Source: Amycolatopsis sp. NBC_01480 (GTDB taxonomy: Bacteria > Actinomycetota > Actinomycetes > Mycobacteriales > Pseudonocardiaceae). Taken from it: DNA of 64,000 bases. The stretch covers positions 7,936,001-8,000,000 of the forward strand of contig NZ_CP109442.1 of the NCBI RefSeq assembly GCF_036227205.1, read 5' to 3'. How positions within the stretch are numbered: position 1 is the stretch's first letter; each line of letters opens with the position of its first letter. Under the pieces are notes generated by a model. The model did no database searches. It saw only the letters and a program-made list of their open reading frames with translations, and had not been told where the DNA came from. A program made the position numbers and the translations under genes. Below, one piece after another: positions 9,273 through 18,150 of the stretch.

Positions 9273-9883
9273 GCCTCGATCGCCGCTCGGGCCAGGGCCA
9301 GCTCCTCACGGGATTCGATCGCCAGTACCGGGACTGCCGCGTCGGCGGGGCTGATCACGGCGTCGTGCTCACGGCCGGTGGCCAGGCCGCCGTGGATGCC
9401 GAGCACGCCGAGGCCGTCCGCGATGGCCTCGGCGACTTCCGGCTGGTCCCAGCCGATGTCACCGGTGAAGACGAGGGCGTCCACGCGGTCGAGGCTCGCC
9501 GCCATGGCCGCGAGTTCGCGGCGCGCGCGGTGCTCGAAGACCGCGAGGGCGAAGCGGGCCTGTTCACCGTCGTCGCGCACGAGGTCGCGGGTGTCGTCCG
9601 AGGTGCCGGAAAGGCCCAGCAGCCCGGAGCGGTGGTAGAGGCCGTCTTCCAGCTCTGCGGCGTCCAGGTGGCCTTCGCGCAGCAGCCACAGCAGCGTCCC
9701 GGGGTCGGCGGTGCCGGACCGCTTGGCCATCATCGTGCCTTCCAGCGGGGTGAAGCCCATGGAGGTGTCGACGCTGCGCCCGCCCGCAACCGCGGTCACC
9801 GAGCAGCCACCGGAGAGGTGGGCCACCAGCAGGTTCAGCTCGGCGGGCGGGCGGTCGAGCAGCTCGGTGGCGCGGCGGGCTGA
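9266..9883 (-). pseudogene. Truncated acetate kinase (C-terminal half only)
   Basis: About 205 residues align with the C-terminal half of acetate kinase: ARRATELLDRPPAELNLLVAHLSGG, SVTAVAGGRSVDTSMGFTPLEGTMM, RSGTADPG, and the terminal DAAVPVLAIESREELALAR. The N-terminal half, with the substrate arginine and the catalytic region of the roughly 400-residue enzyme, is absent; the frame upstream (9884-10015) runs into the end of a neighbouring SDR gene. I see no start codon with a ribosome site at the homology edge. It is most likely a deletion remnant, convergent with and overlapping the membrane-subunit gene by 7 bp. Confidence 0.8.
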
Positions 9884-9929
9884 AGACTCCTTTCTCCTGT
9901 CCGGCGCACCGGGTTCGCTCCCCTTCGTC

Positions 9930-10781
9930 CTAGCCTGGCAGGGTCTCGCCGCCGAGCGGTGCGATGATCTCGCCGCTGTAGTACGAAGAAAGCCGGTTGG
10001 CGGCGAGGAACACATAGGACGGTGCCAGGTCGTCGGGATGCGCGGCTCGTTCGAAGGGCGCTTGCGAGCCGAACTTCTCCACCTTCTCCGGTGGGAAGGT
10101 CGAGGGGATCAGCGGTGTCCACACCGGACCCGGCGCCACGCAGTTGATCCGCACCCCGCGGCCGGCCAGTGCCTGTGCCATGGCGTACGTCCAGGCGTGG
10201 ATGGCGCCCTTGGTCGCCGAGTAGTCGATCAGGGTCTTGTTGCCGCGCAAGCCGTTCACCGAACCGGTGTTCACGATCGCGGCGCCCTCGCCGAGGTGGG
10301 GGAGCGCGGCCTGGGTCACCCGGAAGTAGCTGTGCATGTTCACGTCGAAGGTGTGGAGCCACTGCTCTTCACTGAGATCCTCGGGCCGATCGACCGGCCA
10401 CTGGGTCGCCGCGTTGTTCACCAGCAGGTCCAGCCCGCCGAGGTACCGCACCGCGTCGGCGACGACCTCCGCGCAGTGCCGCGGCTTGCCGAGATCACCC
10501 GGCAGCAGCACGCATTTCCCGCCCGCGGCCGTCACCTTTTCCCGGGTGTGCTCGGCGTCCTCGTGCTCGTCGAGGTACGCGATGGCGACGTTCGCGCCCT
10601 CCTTGGCGAAGGCGATCGCGGTCGCGCGCCCGATTCCGGAATCACCGCCGGTGATCAGCGCACGTTTCCCCTCGAGCAACCCGCGGCCCTCGTAGTCCTC
10701 CATGGTGTCCCGCGGCCGGGGGTCCATCCGCGCGGTCGTCCCGGGCGGCTCCTGCTGCTGCGGTGGTTGCTGCTGTGTCAC
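9930..10781 (-). CDS. General-stress type short-chain dehydrogenase/reductase
   Basis: NAD(P)-dependent SDR of 283 residues resembling the YghA/YhdF stress family: Pro/Gln-rich leader (about 45 residues), cofactor motif TGGDSGIGRA, NNAA, and catalytic YSATK with an upstream Ser. The physiological substrate is unknown. Transcribed toward the acetate kinase remnant and 77 bp downstream of ku; this pairing of a stress SDR with a repair gene suggests stationary-phase or stress expression, which is inference. Confidence 0.88.
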   Translation of the reverse strand: MTQQQPPQQQEPPGTTARMDPRPRDTMEDYEGRGLLEGKRALITGGDSGIGRATAIAFAKEGANVAIAYLDEHEDAEHTREKVTAAGGKCVLLPGDLGKPRHCAEVVADAVRYLGGLDLLVNNAATQWPVDRPEDLSEEQWLHTFDVNMHSYFRVTQAALPHLGEGAAIVNTGSVNGLRGNKTLIDYSATKGAIHAWTYAMAQALAGRGVRINCVAPGPVWTPLIPSTFPPEKVEKFGSQAPFERAAHPDDLAPSYVFLAANRLSSYYSGEIIAPLGGETLPG

Positions 10782-10858
10782 GATCGCTCCTTGGTCGGGT
10801 GGGTACTGTGCGAGCGGCGGCGTTCGCGCTGCCGGGGGTGCTTCGCACGGACGGTGAC

Positions 10859-11782
10859 TCAGGAGGCCTTCAACGCTGCCTCCAGGTCGTCGCGCGTCAT
10901 CTTCGAGCGGCCCTTGAGGTCACGGTCCTTGGCCAGCTTCTGCAGCTGGGCCTTGGACAGCCCGGCGAGGTCCGGTGTCCCGCGCTTCGTGGACCGGCCT
11001 CGCCGCCCGTCCCGGTCGCGCAAGCTCTTGGACAAGGCTTCGAACAGGTCGACGACCTTCGTGTCCTCTTCCGGTTCCGCTGCCGGCGTCACCGTCCCAC
11101 CGGCCTTCTTGGCGTCGATGAGGTCGCGGACCCGTTCGTTGTAGGTGTCGTGGTACTCCTGCGGCCGCCACCGCTCGGTCATCGCGTCGATGAGCCGGAC
11201 AGCCATGTCGATCTCCTTCCCGCTCGTCTTGGCGTCCGCGGGGAGCAGGGGGACCTCCTTCGCCGGGTCACGCACGTCCGCCGCGAAATGCAGGGTATTG
11301 AGCACCAGGACGCCCTTCCCGGACCGGACGAGCGCGAGGTGTTCACGGCCGTGCAGGGCGAATTTCGCGACCGCGGCCTTGTCCCGCTGGCCGAGGGCTT
11401 TGACGAGCAGCACGTACGGCCGCTCGGCGTCCTCTTTGGCCGGTGCGAGCCAATACGTGCGGTCGAAGTAGATCGGGTCGACTTCCGCCAGGTCGACGAA
11501 GCGTTCGACTTCGAGCGAACGCGACCGGCCGGGCGCCGCCTCGTCGAGTTCCTGCTGCTCGATCAGGACGTACTCGCCGTCTTCGAGCTCGTAGCCTTTG
11601 ACGATCTCCTGGTAGGGCACCTCGTCGCCAGTCCGCTCATTGACCCGGCGGTACCGGATGCGGTCCTGCGTGCCCTGCTGGAACTGGGTGAAGTGCACGG
11701 TGTGGTCGTCAACGGCCTTGTACAACCGCACTGGCACGCTGACCAGGCCGAAGGCCAGAGATCCCTGCCAGACCGGACGCAT
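10859..11782 (-). CDS. ku: Non-homologous end joining protein Ku
   Basis: Bacterial Ku of 307 residues, a homodimeric ring that binds DNA ends and recruits LigD. The N-terminus MRPVWQGSLAFGLVSVPVRLY is the classical start, so I prefer the ATG at 11782 (preceded by GAAGGGAG) over a start 17 codons upstream. The core beta-barrel segment is followed by a basic tail and a SAP-like motif (GLSKAQLQKLAKDRDLKGRSKMTRDDL), typical of actinobacterial Ku. No ligD is in the window. The upstream gene on the same strand is the DUF5709-like protein. Confidence 0.95.
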   Translation of the reverse strand: MRPVWQGSLAFGLVSVPVRLYKAVDDHTVHFTQFQQGTQDRIRYRRVNERTGDEVPYQEIVKGYELEDGEYVLIEQQELDEAAPGRSRSLEVERFVDLAEVDPIYFDRTYWLAPAKEDAERPYVLLVKALGQRDKAAVAKFALHGREHLALVRSGKGVLVLNTLHFAADVRDPAKEVPLLPADAKTSGKEIDMAVRLIDAMTERWRPQEYHDTYNERVRDLIDAKKAGGTVTPAAEPEEDTKVVDLFEALSKSLRDRDGRRGRSTKRGTPDLAGLSKAQLQKLAKDRDLKGRSKMTRDDLEAALKAS

Positions 11783-11854
11783 CCCGCTACTCCCTTCGCT
11801 GACCGGTGAGTACCCGGTGCCGGGTGCCGTCACACGGCGTTCGGGCCGGTCCCG

Positions 11855-12304
11855 TCACCCGTCGCGCAGGGCGTCCGCGACCGAGCCGCCCGCTTCGTCG
11901 GCCTGTTCGCCTGGATCCGGGTTCGCTCGGCGGTCCGGCACGCTCTCCGGCGGGGCGACGGGCTCGACCGGCTCGCCTTCGCGCAACTCGGCCGGCGTTG
12001 TGCCGTATCGGCTCGCCGGGCTCAGCTGTTCGGCCGGTTCGACACCGGCTTCCAACGGGTCCACGCGCAGGTCGTCCTCGTCCAGCAAGTCGCCGGTGCC
12101 CGCCTTGAAAGCCCAGCCCGGCACGCCGATCCGAACGCCCGCGAGCGAACCGTCGCCCGTGCCGTCGCCGTCGCCGGTGCGGCGGGCAACCTGACTATCC
12201 GCGCGCTGGCGTTCGCTGAGCCGCACCGTGTCGCGCACCAGGTCGAATCCGAGGCTGACTGACTCGGCCTGATCGGCATGGCTATGGGACTCGCCGCGAA
12301 GCAT
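11855..12304 (-). CDS. Small acidic protein, DUF5709-like
   Basis: Hypothetical protein of about 149 residues, Asp/Glu/Gly rich. The segment LLDEDDLRVDPLEAGVEPAE, then RYGTTPAELREGEPVE and VPDRRANPDPGE, has the pattern of actinobacterial DUF5709 proteins (function unknown). The start is uncertain: ATG 12304 falls inside the antisense nrfD remnant, and GTG codons near 12235-12245 are alternatives. It probably belongs with ku on the minus strand. Confidence 0.5.
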   Translation of the reverse strand: MLRGESHSHADQAESVSLGFDLVRDTVRLSERQRADSQVARRTGDGDGTGDGSLAGVRIGVPGWAFKAGTGDLLDEDDLRVDPLEAGVEPAEQLSPASRYGTTPAELREGEPVEPVAPPESVPDRRANPDPGEQADEAGGSVADALRDG

Positions 12305-12545
12305 CACGTGGAGACCGGGCTGGGCGTTGAGTCGGAGCCCCTGTCCCACCACCGGCAGGGCAGGCAGGCTCCTCAAGGCGGCTCGTGCTCGGACGGCGGA
12401 GGGTGCGGGGCTGTCGCTGGTAGCGCGCCGTAACCGAGCGGCGGGGGCGGCGTACTTGGCGGCCGGGCTGCCGGCCAAGGACCCGAAGCACGTGGTCGCG
12501 CCACAACTCGGACGCCTGCGGGCGCTCGGCGTCGCCGGACGGTAG
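12276..12545 (+). pseudogene. Degraded duplicate of the NrfD-like subunit 3' end
   Basis: Read on the plus strand, this stretch repeats the last ~90 codons of the intact membrane-subunit gene (9000-9272) with decay. GLAAKHHVETGLGVESEPL matches the intact LVAAHQLEHSLGLVSEPY. After a frameshift near 12350, AGRLLKAARARTAEGAGLSLVARRNRAAG and AAYLAAGLPAKDPKHVV match AGKLLKAARGL, AAGLSLAARRSKAA and AAYLAAGLC plus DPKYVV. The intact gene's CTRFGVYQAGVESAR block is deleted. No start codon or upstream part of the gene remains. Confidence 0.8.
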
Positions 12546-12557
12546 TGCGCCGCCTGG

Positions 12558-12917
12558 TCAGCGGCGGGGGAGTACGCAGAATTCGTTGTCCTCCGGGTCG
12601 GCGAGGACGATCCAGCGGTCTCCCTCGGCTTCGTCGACCAATTTCGCGCCGAGCGTGACGAGCCGCTCGACTTCGTCGCGCTGCTCGATCGAGGTGGGCG
12701 CGATGTCCAGGTGGAGCCGGTTCTTGACCTGCTTGACTTCCGGTACCGGCTGGAACAGCAACGAGGGCCGGCCGGGCGATTTCACCTCGACATAAGTCAC
12801 GCCGTGGTTGTCGGTCCAGCGTTCGGTCTGCTGATAGTCCAACGACTCCCGCCAGAATTCGGCAAGGGCGTCGGGTTGCCGACAGTCGAACGCGACGGCG
12901 ATCATCCGGGTAGTCAT
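12558..12917 (-). CDS. Glyoxalase/bleomycin-resistance-like (VOC) protein
   Basis: 119-residue VOC-fold protein. MIAVAFDCRQPDALAEFWRE opens the first beta-alpha-beta-beta-beta unit; RLHLDIAPTSIEQRDEVERLVTLGAKLVD opens the second; it ends VLADPEDNEFCVLP, the usual last strand with the metal-ligand Glu position. This matches the actinobacterial glyoxalase-like class. Substrate unknown. Divergent from the endonuclease-like gene at 13030 across 112 bp. Confidence 0.85.
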   Translation of the reverse strand: MTTRMIAVAFDCRQPDALAEFWRESLDYQQTERWTDNHGVTYVEVKSPGRPSLLFQPVPEVKQVKNRLHLDIAPTSIEQRDEVERLVTLGAKLVDEAEGDRWIVLADPEDNEFCVLPRR

Positions 12918-13029
12918 CCCTTCACCATGACAGCGTCACCTCCGGGACGCCGGGCGAAGCCTGTTTGTCGGCGCTCCCGTCGGGTAGCCGGAGTGAGAAG
13001 CCATACACAGCGCGAAAGGGGCACGGAGC

Positions 13030-13671
13030 ATGTCCGGTGAGAAGACGATCGTCCGACGTTTGCTGGAGCGGGCCGGCCCGACCTACGCCGCCGAAGCTGG
13101 AATCAGGCTCGCCGACAAGCCGTCGCCTCTGTACCGGCTGCTCGTGCTCTCGACGCTGCTCTCGACCCGGATCAGTTCGGGCATCGCCGTGACTGCGGCG
13201 AAGGAGCTGGCGGCCGGCAAGCTGACCACACCGCGGGCGATGGGGGAGGCGAGCTGGCAGGACCGGGTCGACGCGCTGGGCCGTGCGCACTACAAACGCT
13301 ATGACGAGCAGACGGCGACGGCACTGGGCTCCGGCGCGGAGATGCTGTTGGAGCAATATTCCGGGGACCTGCGCAAGCTCCGAGAGGAAGCCGGCCGAGA
13401 CCGGGACGAGATCGGCAGGCGGCTGCGGAAATTCTCCCGGGTCGGGCCGGTCGGGGCCGACATCTTCTGCCGGGAGGCTCAGGTCGTCTGGCCGGAGTTG
13501 CGGCCGTATCTGGACAAGAAGGCTTTGGACGGCGCGAAACGGGTGGGGCTTCCTCAGGACGCCGTCAAGCTCGCCCGGCTGGTCGAGGATGAGGACACCG
13601 CCTTGCTCGCGGCCGCGCTCGTGCGGGTCGCGCTCGACCGGGAGCTGGCCCGGGACGTCACCGGTGCCTGA
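13030..13671 (+). CDS. HhH-GPD / endonuclease III-like protein
   Basis: 213 residues. PSPLYRLLVLSTLLSTRISSGIAVTAAKELAAGKLTTPRAM resembles the N-terminal helices of endonuclease III/HhH-GPD base-excision enzymes, and LRKFSRVGPVGADIFCREAQ stands where the helix-hairpin-helix and catalytic segment fall. The C-terminal 4Fe-4S cysteines and the usual catalytic Lys of Nth are not evident, so glycosylase activity is unproven. GAAAGGGGCACGGAGC precedes the ATG. Confidence 0.65.
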   Translation: MSGEKTIVRRLLERAGPTYAAEAGIRLADKPSPLYRLLVLSTLLSTRISSGIAVTAAKELAAGKLTTPRAMGEASWQDRVDALGRAHYKRYDEQTATALGSGAEMLLEQYSGDLRKLREEAGRDRDEIGRRLRKFSRVGPVGADIFCREAQVVWPELRPYLDKKALDGAKRVGLPQDAVKLARLVEDEDTALLAAALVRVALDRELARDVTGA

Positions 13672-14049
13672 CCCACGGCGCTGGGAGTCCTGGCCGGCAG
13701 GCGCGATGTCGTCGACCACGGCCGCGGCGAGACCGCGGATCTCGCGGTGCCGGGTGGCGAGCCGGTGGCGGTCGCGTCGCGCCGTACACAGCCGGCCATG
13801 GCGGGTCGGTTTCACAGTCGAGTCAGGAGTTGTCCTGTCGGCAAGACGCGTGCCCTCCGCCGCTACCTGCCTGCCGGTGTGTGATCGCGGGCGGCGGTGT
13901 AGCCCGGCCGGACGGGGGCGCCGCGAACGGGGTTTGGCAGGCGTTGTCGACGCTGTCGAAGGCGAGGAAGATGTCGGATCGCGGGAGCGGATTGATGTTG
14001 CCGCGACGAGGCCCGCCGCCGGGTCGGCGAGGCGCTGCAGCGCGGGCGC
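13672..14049. other. No recognisable gene
   Basis: About 380 bp between the endonuclease-like gene and a sugar-isomerase remnant. Frames are open, as expected at this GC content, but none gives a protein I recognise or a start with a clear ribosome site. It is probably decayed sequence. Confidence 0.5.
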
Positions 14050-14344
14050 CGAACTGGCGCACCTGCACATCGCGGATTCGTTCAACCATAAGGGTTCTTC
14101 GGGCCTGCGTTACATCATGAACCCGCCAGGGACGCCGGCGCGCATTCACCAGCACCTCGACATCGGCCAGGGTGAAGTCGACTGGGACGCCTTCTTCGGA
14201 ACCCTGCGCGATACCGGGTTCGACGGCGTAGCCACCGTCTGCGTCTTCGCCTGGGAAGAGCGGGCCGTCGAGTCCTCGAAGTTCATGCTCGACCGAGTGA
14301 CGAAAGAGCGCCGGGTAAGGCCGGCCGGGCCCGTCTCGCGATAG
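14050..14344 (+). pseudogene. 3' remnant of a sugar phosphate isomerase/epimerase (TIM-barrel)
   Basis: About 97 codons with the C-terminal signature of xylose-isomerase-like TIM-barrel proteins: AELAHLHIADSFNHKGSSG, PARIHQHLDIGQGEVDWDAFF, and GFDGVATVCVFAWEERAVESS. The HIADS and HLDIGQGEVDWD blocks carry family metal/substrate residues. Everything before these is missing, so it is a 5'-deleted pseudogene. It ends next to the stop of the GH31 gene (convergent) and may once have belonged to the same sugar pathway. Confidence 0.7.
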
Positions 14345-14348
14345 CCGG

Positions 14349-16349
14349 TCACAGGCGTAGCGGGACGTCTGCTCCTTCGCGGAGGAACACCGGGATGGTG
14401 CTGATGGGCGTGTCGGCTCGTAAGCGGGTGCCTCCGGCGTGGCGTTGTCCGGTGGCGACGTCGACCCATGCCGAGCCGAGCGGCAGGTAGACCTCGCGGC
14501 TGGTGACGCCGGCGTGGAGCACGGGGGCGACCAGGACGTCCGGGCCGAGGAGGAATTCGTCGTCGGTTTCCCAGGCGGCGTCGTCTTCCGGGAAGTCGAC
14601 GAACAGCGGCCGCATCGGGGGGATGCCTTGTTCGTGGGCGACCCGCATCTGCCGTAGGAGGTAGGGGCGCAGGCGTTCGCGCATTCTGAGTGACTGCTCG
14701 ATCAGCTCGAAGGCAGCCTCACCGTAGGACCACGCTTCGTTCGGGCCGCCGGTCATCTCCGGGCCGAACGCCGTCCGCCGGTCGCGGAAGCCGTGCAGCC
14801 GCAACAGCGGGCAGAACACGCCGTACTGGAACCAGCGAACCATCAGTTCCCGGTACTGCGGGGATTCGGGGTCGCCGCCGTGGAACCCGCCGATGTCGGT
14901 GGTCCACCAGGGGATCCCGGAGACGGCCACGTTCAGCCCCGCTTTGACCTGCGCCCGCAGCGATTCCCAGGTCGGCGAGATGTCGCCCGACCACAGGGCG
15001 GCGCCGTAGCGCTGGCTGCCGGCCCAGGCCGACCGGGCCAGCAGGACGATCTCGTCGTCGCCCGCGGCCAGCATGCCCTCGTGGAAGGCCTGGGCGTGTT
15101 TCATCGGGTACATGTTGAAGACCTCGGCGCCCGCGCCGAGGTGGAAGCGGAGGTTCTGCGGGTGTCCGGGCTGGATCTCCGGCTCGCAGCCGTCGAGCCA
15201 CCAGACGCGGGCGCCCTTGTCGTAGTAGTTCTGTTTTACCTTGTCCCAGATGAACTTCCGGGCTTCGGGGTCGGTGGCGTCGTAGAACGCGACCGGCATT
15301 TCGACGTCGAATCCCTTGTCGCGCCAAGGGGCGTGGTGGGGAACGCCGTGTTCGGTGCCGACGAGCAGGCCGTCTTCGAGCATCTTCGGGTAGTTCTCCG
15401 ACAACGGGCTGACCGTGGGCCAGACCGAGATCATGAGCTTGACGCCGAGTTCGGCGAGTTCGGCGGTCATCGCTTCGGGGTCGGGCCATTCGGCCGGGTC
15501 GAACCGCCAGTCGCCGAGGTGGGTCCAGTGGAAGAAGTCGGCGACGATCACCGACAGGGGGAGTCCGCGGCGCTGGTACTCGCGCGCGACGTCGAGGAGC
15601 TCTTCCTGACTCCGGTAGCGAAGTTTGGACTGCCAGAAGCCCGTGGCCCATTCGGGCAGCATCGGGGCGTGCCCGGTGGCGTCGGCGTAGTGCGACAGGA
15701 TCGCGGCGGGGTTCTCGCCGGTGGTGATCCAGTAGTCGATCTGCCTCGCGCTGTCAGCCACCCAGCGGGTGCCGTTGTCGGCCAGCTCGACCCGGCCGAC
15801 CGCGGGGATGTTCCAGAGGAAGCCGTAGCCGCGGTCGGACAGCAGGAACGGGATCGACACTTCGGCGTTGCGCTGGACGAGGTCGAGCACGAGGCCCTTC
15901 TGGTCGAGCCGTCCGTGCGTGTGCTGACCGAGGCCGTAGAGCCGCTCGCCTTCGTAGGCGCTGAATCGCTGCTCCAGCCGGCCGTAGCCGTTACCGGCCG
16001 AGACGAACTGGCGCGCGCCCGGCCACCAGAAATGGGCCCGCTGCTCGGAAAGGAGCTCGGCGCCGGTGTCGGTGCGCACGAAACGGACGAGCGGATCGAC
16101 GCCGGTGTCGGTCTCCAGCAACTCCACCATCGCGGTGAGGGACCCGTTGGTGACGCTCGCGCTGTCGGCGTTGACGACGGCTCCGGCCGGGCTGGGCTTC
16201 TGCGGGATCAGCGCCCCGGGCACGTCGTCGAGGATGGTGTGCTGCCCGGCCCGGACACGGAGGCTGTCCGGACCCCAGGGCTCGATGCGCAGTACTTCCT
16301 GGCGAACGGTCACCTCTACGGTGCGGCCGTCCTCGCTGAGGGTGATCAT
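14349..16349 (-). CDS. GH31 alpha-xylosidase/alpha-glucosidase
   Basis: 666-residue intracellular glycoside hydrolase family 31 enzyme. An N-terminal beta-sandwich (to about 230) precedes the TIM barrel. The nucleophile is Asp386 in VWWLDGCEPE, and the acid/base is probably the Asp of LWSGDISPTWESL. The C-terminal part has RMRERLRPYLLRQM and DDEFLLGPDVLVAPVL. The extended barrel insert and the FFHWTHLGDWRFD motif favour alpha-xylosidase over plain alpha-glucosidase. No signal peptide. It is the last gene of the minus-strand transporter operon (29 bp after the permease), so it should trim imported oligosaccharides. Confidence 0.88.
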   Translation of the reverse strand: MITLSEDGRTVEVTVRQEVLRIEPWGPDSLRVRAGQHTILDDVPGALIPQKPSPAGAVVNADSASVTNGSLTAMVELLETDTGVDPLVRFVRTDTGAELLSEQRAHFWWPGARQFVSAGNGYGRLEQRFSAYEGERLYGLGQHTHGRLDQKGLVLDLVQRNAEVSIPFLLSDRGYGFLWNIPAVGRVELADNGTRWVADSARQIDYWITTGENPAAILSHYADATGHAPMLPEWATGFWQSKLRYRSQEELLDVAREYQRRGLPLSVIVADFFHWTHLGDWRFDPAEWPDPEAMTAELAELGVKLMISVWPTVSPLSENYPKMLEDGLLVGTEHGVPHHAPWRDKGFDVEMPVAFYDATDPEARKFIWDKVKQNYYDKGARVWWLDGCEPEIQPGHPQNLRFHLGAGAEVFNMYPMKHAQAFHEGMLAAGDDEIVLLARSAWAGSQRYGAALWSGDISPTWESLRAQVKAGLNVAVSGIPWWTTDIGGFHGGDPESPQYRELMVRWFQYGVFCPLLRLHGFRDRRTAFGPEMTGGPNEAWSYGEAAFELIEQSLRMRERLRPYLLRQMRVAHEQGIPPMRPLFVDFPEDDAAWETDDEFLLGPDVLVAPVLHAGVTSREVYLPLGSAWVDVATGQRHAGGTRLRADTPISTIPVFLREGADVPLRL

Positions 16350-16378
16350 CTGTTGTGCTCCAGGATGTCAGTGGGGGA

Positions 16379-17203
16379 TCAGTCTTTGACGGCACCGCTG
16401 GTGAGGCCCGCGACGACGTAGCGCTGGGCGATGACCAGGAGGATCGCCGCGGGAACGGACGCGAGAGTGGCGGTGGCCATGATCCCGTTCCAGTCCGCGG
16501 ACTGGTTGCCGAGGAACCGGTAGATGCCGACGGTCACCGGCGCGAAGCCCTGCCCGGTGGTCAGGGTGATCGCGAAGAGGAAGTCGGCCCACGCGAACAG
16601 GAACGAGAACAAACCGGCGGTGACCATCGCGTTCCGGCTGACCGGCACGATGATCGACACGAACGTCCGCCAGTGGCCGGCACCGTCCACTCGCGCCGCT
16701 TCGGAGAGATCCCGGGGGATCGAGATCATGAACGCCCGCAGCAGCAGGATCGCGAACGGGATCGTGGCCGTGGAGTCCGCGAGGACGAGCCCGAAGTAGC
16801 TGTCGACGAGCCCGAGGTTGGAGAACACCGTGTAGAGCGCGTTGGCCATCACGATGCCGGGAATCATCTGCACGATCAGCAGCACGAACAGGATCAGCGG
16901 CCCGCCTCGGACCCTGAGCTGCGCCAGGGCGTACGACGCGGGCATCGCGATCGCGAGCGACACCACGACCGTGCCGAGCGACACGATCAGGCTCGACCCC
17001 AGGTGGCCGAGCTGGGTGGTGAGCGCGGTGCGGTAGCCGTCGAGGGTGCCGTGCAGCGGGAACAGGTCCGGTGCGGGTTTGAGCAGTGCGCCGCTGGGCT
17101 GTAGTGAGGCGTTGACCATCCAGTACAGCGGGAACAGCAGCACCACCACGATCACCACGCCGATCGCGGTGCGGGCCCGGCTGCTTCCGGTGCGCGTGCT
17201 CAT
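16379..17203 (-). CDS. Sugar ABC transporter permease, MalG type
   Basis: 274 residues with six hydrophobic segments, a MalG/UgpE-type inner-membrane permease. The EAA loop is EAARVDGAGHWRTFVSIIVPVSRNAM. The start at 17203 overlaps the stop of the preceding permease by 4 bp (TCAT on the plus strand). It partners the MalF-type permease and the lipoprotein encoded upstream. The ATPase is not encoded here; such systems often use a shared MsiK-type ATPase elsewhere (family knowledge). Confidence 0.92.
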   Translation of the reverse strand: MSTRTGSSRARTAIGVVIVVVLLFPLYWMVNASLQPSGALLKPAPDLFPLHGTLDGYRTALTTQLGHLGSSLIVSLGTVVVSLAIAMPASYALAQLRVRGGPLILFVLLIVQMIPGIVMANALYTVFSNLGLVDSYFGLVLADSTATIPFAILLLRAFMISIPRDLSEAARVDGAGHWRTFVSIIVPVSRNAMVTAGLFSFLFAWADFLFAITLTTGQGFAPVTVGIYRFLGNQSADWNGIMATATLASVPAAILLVIAQRYVVAGLTSGAVKD

Positions 17204-18150
17204 GAGGCCGTCTCCGCCAGTGAGGCCCGCGCCGAGCGCAGGTAGACCAGGCCGAAGACCGTCGCGAGGACGATCAGGATGTTGCCGACCGCGGCGCCCT
17301 GGCCGAAGGCGAAGTCGTGGAACGAAAGCCCGTACGACATCGTGGTGAGCGTCTGTGTGGCGTTGGCCGGCCCGCCGCCGGTGACGACCATGATCACGTC
17401 GAACACCTTGATCGTGTAGACCAGCCCGAGCATGAGCACGATGCCGGTCACCGGCCGCAGCAGCGGCCAGGTCACGTGCCGGAAGCGCTGCCAGGCGTTC
17501 GCACCGTCGAGAGCCGCGGCCTCGTAGAGGTTTTCGGGGATGGCCCGCAGGCCGCCGTGCAGGATCACCAGGTTGAACGGCACCCCGATCCAGATGTTGG
17601 TGAGGATGACCGCGGGCAGCGCCCAGCCGGTGCTGGTGAGCCACGGCGCCGGCCCGCTGGCCAGGTGTACCGCGCGCAGTGCGGCGTTGATGATCCCGTG
17701 GTCCTGGTCGAGCATCCACCGCCACACCGCGCCGCTGACCACCAAGGGCAGCAGCCACGGCAGCAGGAGCAGTGAGCGCAGCGTCGCGCTGCCGAGGAAA
17801 CGGCCGTTGAAGAACATCGCCAGCCCGAGCCCGATCGCGAACTGGAACACGATGGACCCGACGGTGAACAGCACGGTGTTCAGGACCGCGGTGCCGAACA
17901 CCGGGTTGCGGAACACGGCCGCGTAGTTGTCCAGCCCGACGAACGGCGCCTGCCCGGTGTAGAACGAGCGGACGGTGTAGTTCTGGGTGCTCATCACGAG
18001 GTTGCTGATGAGCGGGTACCCGAAGAACACCAGCACGTAGAGCAGCGCGGGGAGCAGGAAGGCCAGGCCCGTCAGCCGCGACGGGGCGCTCCGTCGCGGC
18101 CGGGCGGGGGCGGGGGGCCGGCCGGCCGGCCTGGTCGCGGTCAACGTCAT
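17200..18150 (-). CDS. Sugar ABC transporter permease, MalF type
   Basis: 316 residues with about six membrane segments after a Pro/Arg/Ala-rich cytoplasmic leader. The EAA loop EAAALDGANAWQRFRHVTWPLLRP is clear. The start ATG at 18150 overlaps the binding-protein gene stop, and the end overlaps the MalG-type start, so the three are translationally coupled. It forms the transmembrane channel for the oligosaccharide importer. Confidence 0.92.
   Translation of the reverse strand: MTLTATRPAGRPPAPARPRRSAPSRLTGLAFLLPALLYVLVFFGYPLISNLVMSTQNYTVRSFYTGQAPFVGLDNYAAVFRNPVFGTAVLNTVLFTVGSIVFQFAIGLGLAMFFNGRFLGSATLRSLLLLPWLLPLVVSGAVWRWMLDQDHGIINAALRAVHLASGPAPWLTSTGWALPAVILTNIWIGVPFNLVILHGGLRAIPENLYEAAALDGANAWQRFRHVTWPLLRPVTGIVLMLGLVYTIKVFDVIMVVTGGGPANATQTLTTMSYGLSFHDFAFGQGAAVGNILIVLATVFGLVYLRSARASLAETAS

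Noticed and set aside
9884..10015. N-terminal extension of the acetate kinase frame
   Set aside because: It overlaps the SDR gene in another frame and lacks acetate kinase motifs.
12282..12506. Minus-strand small frame inside the nrfD remnant
   Set aside because: No family match or ribosome site; the plus-strand homology to the NrfD-like gene explains the sequence better.
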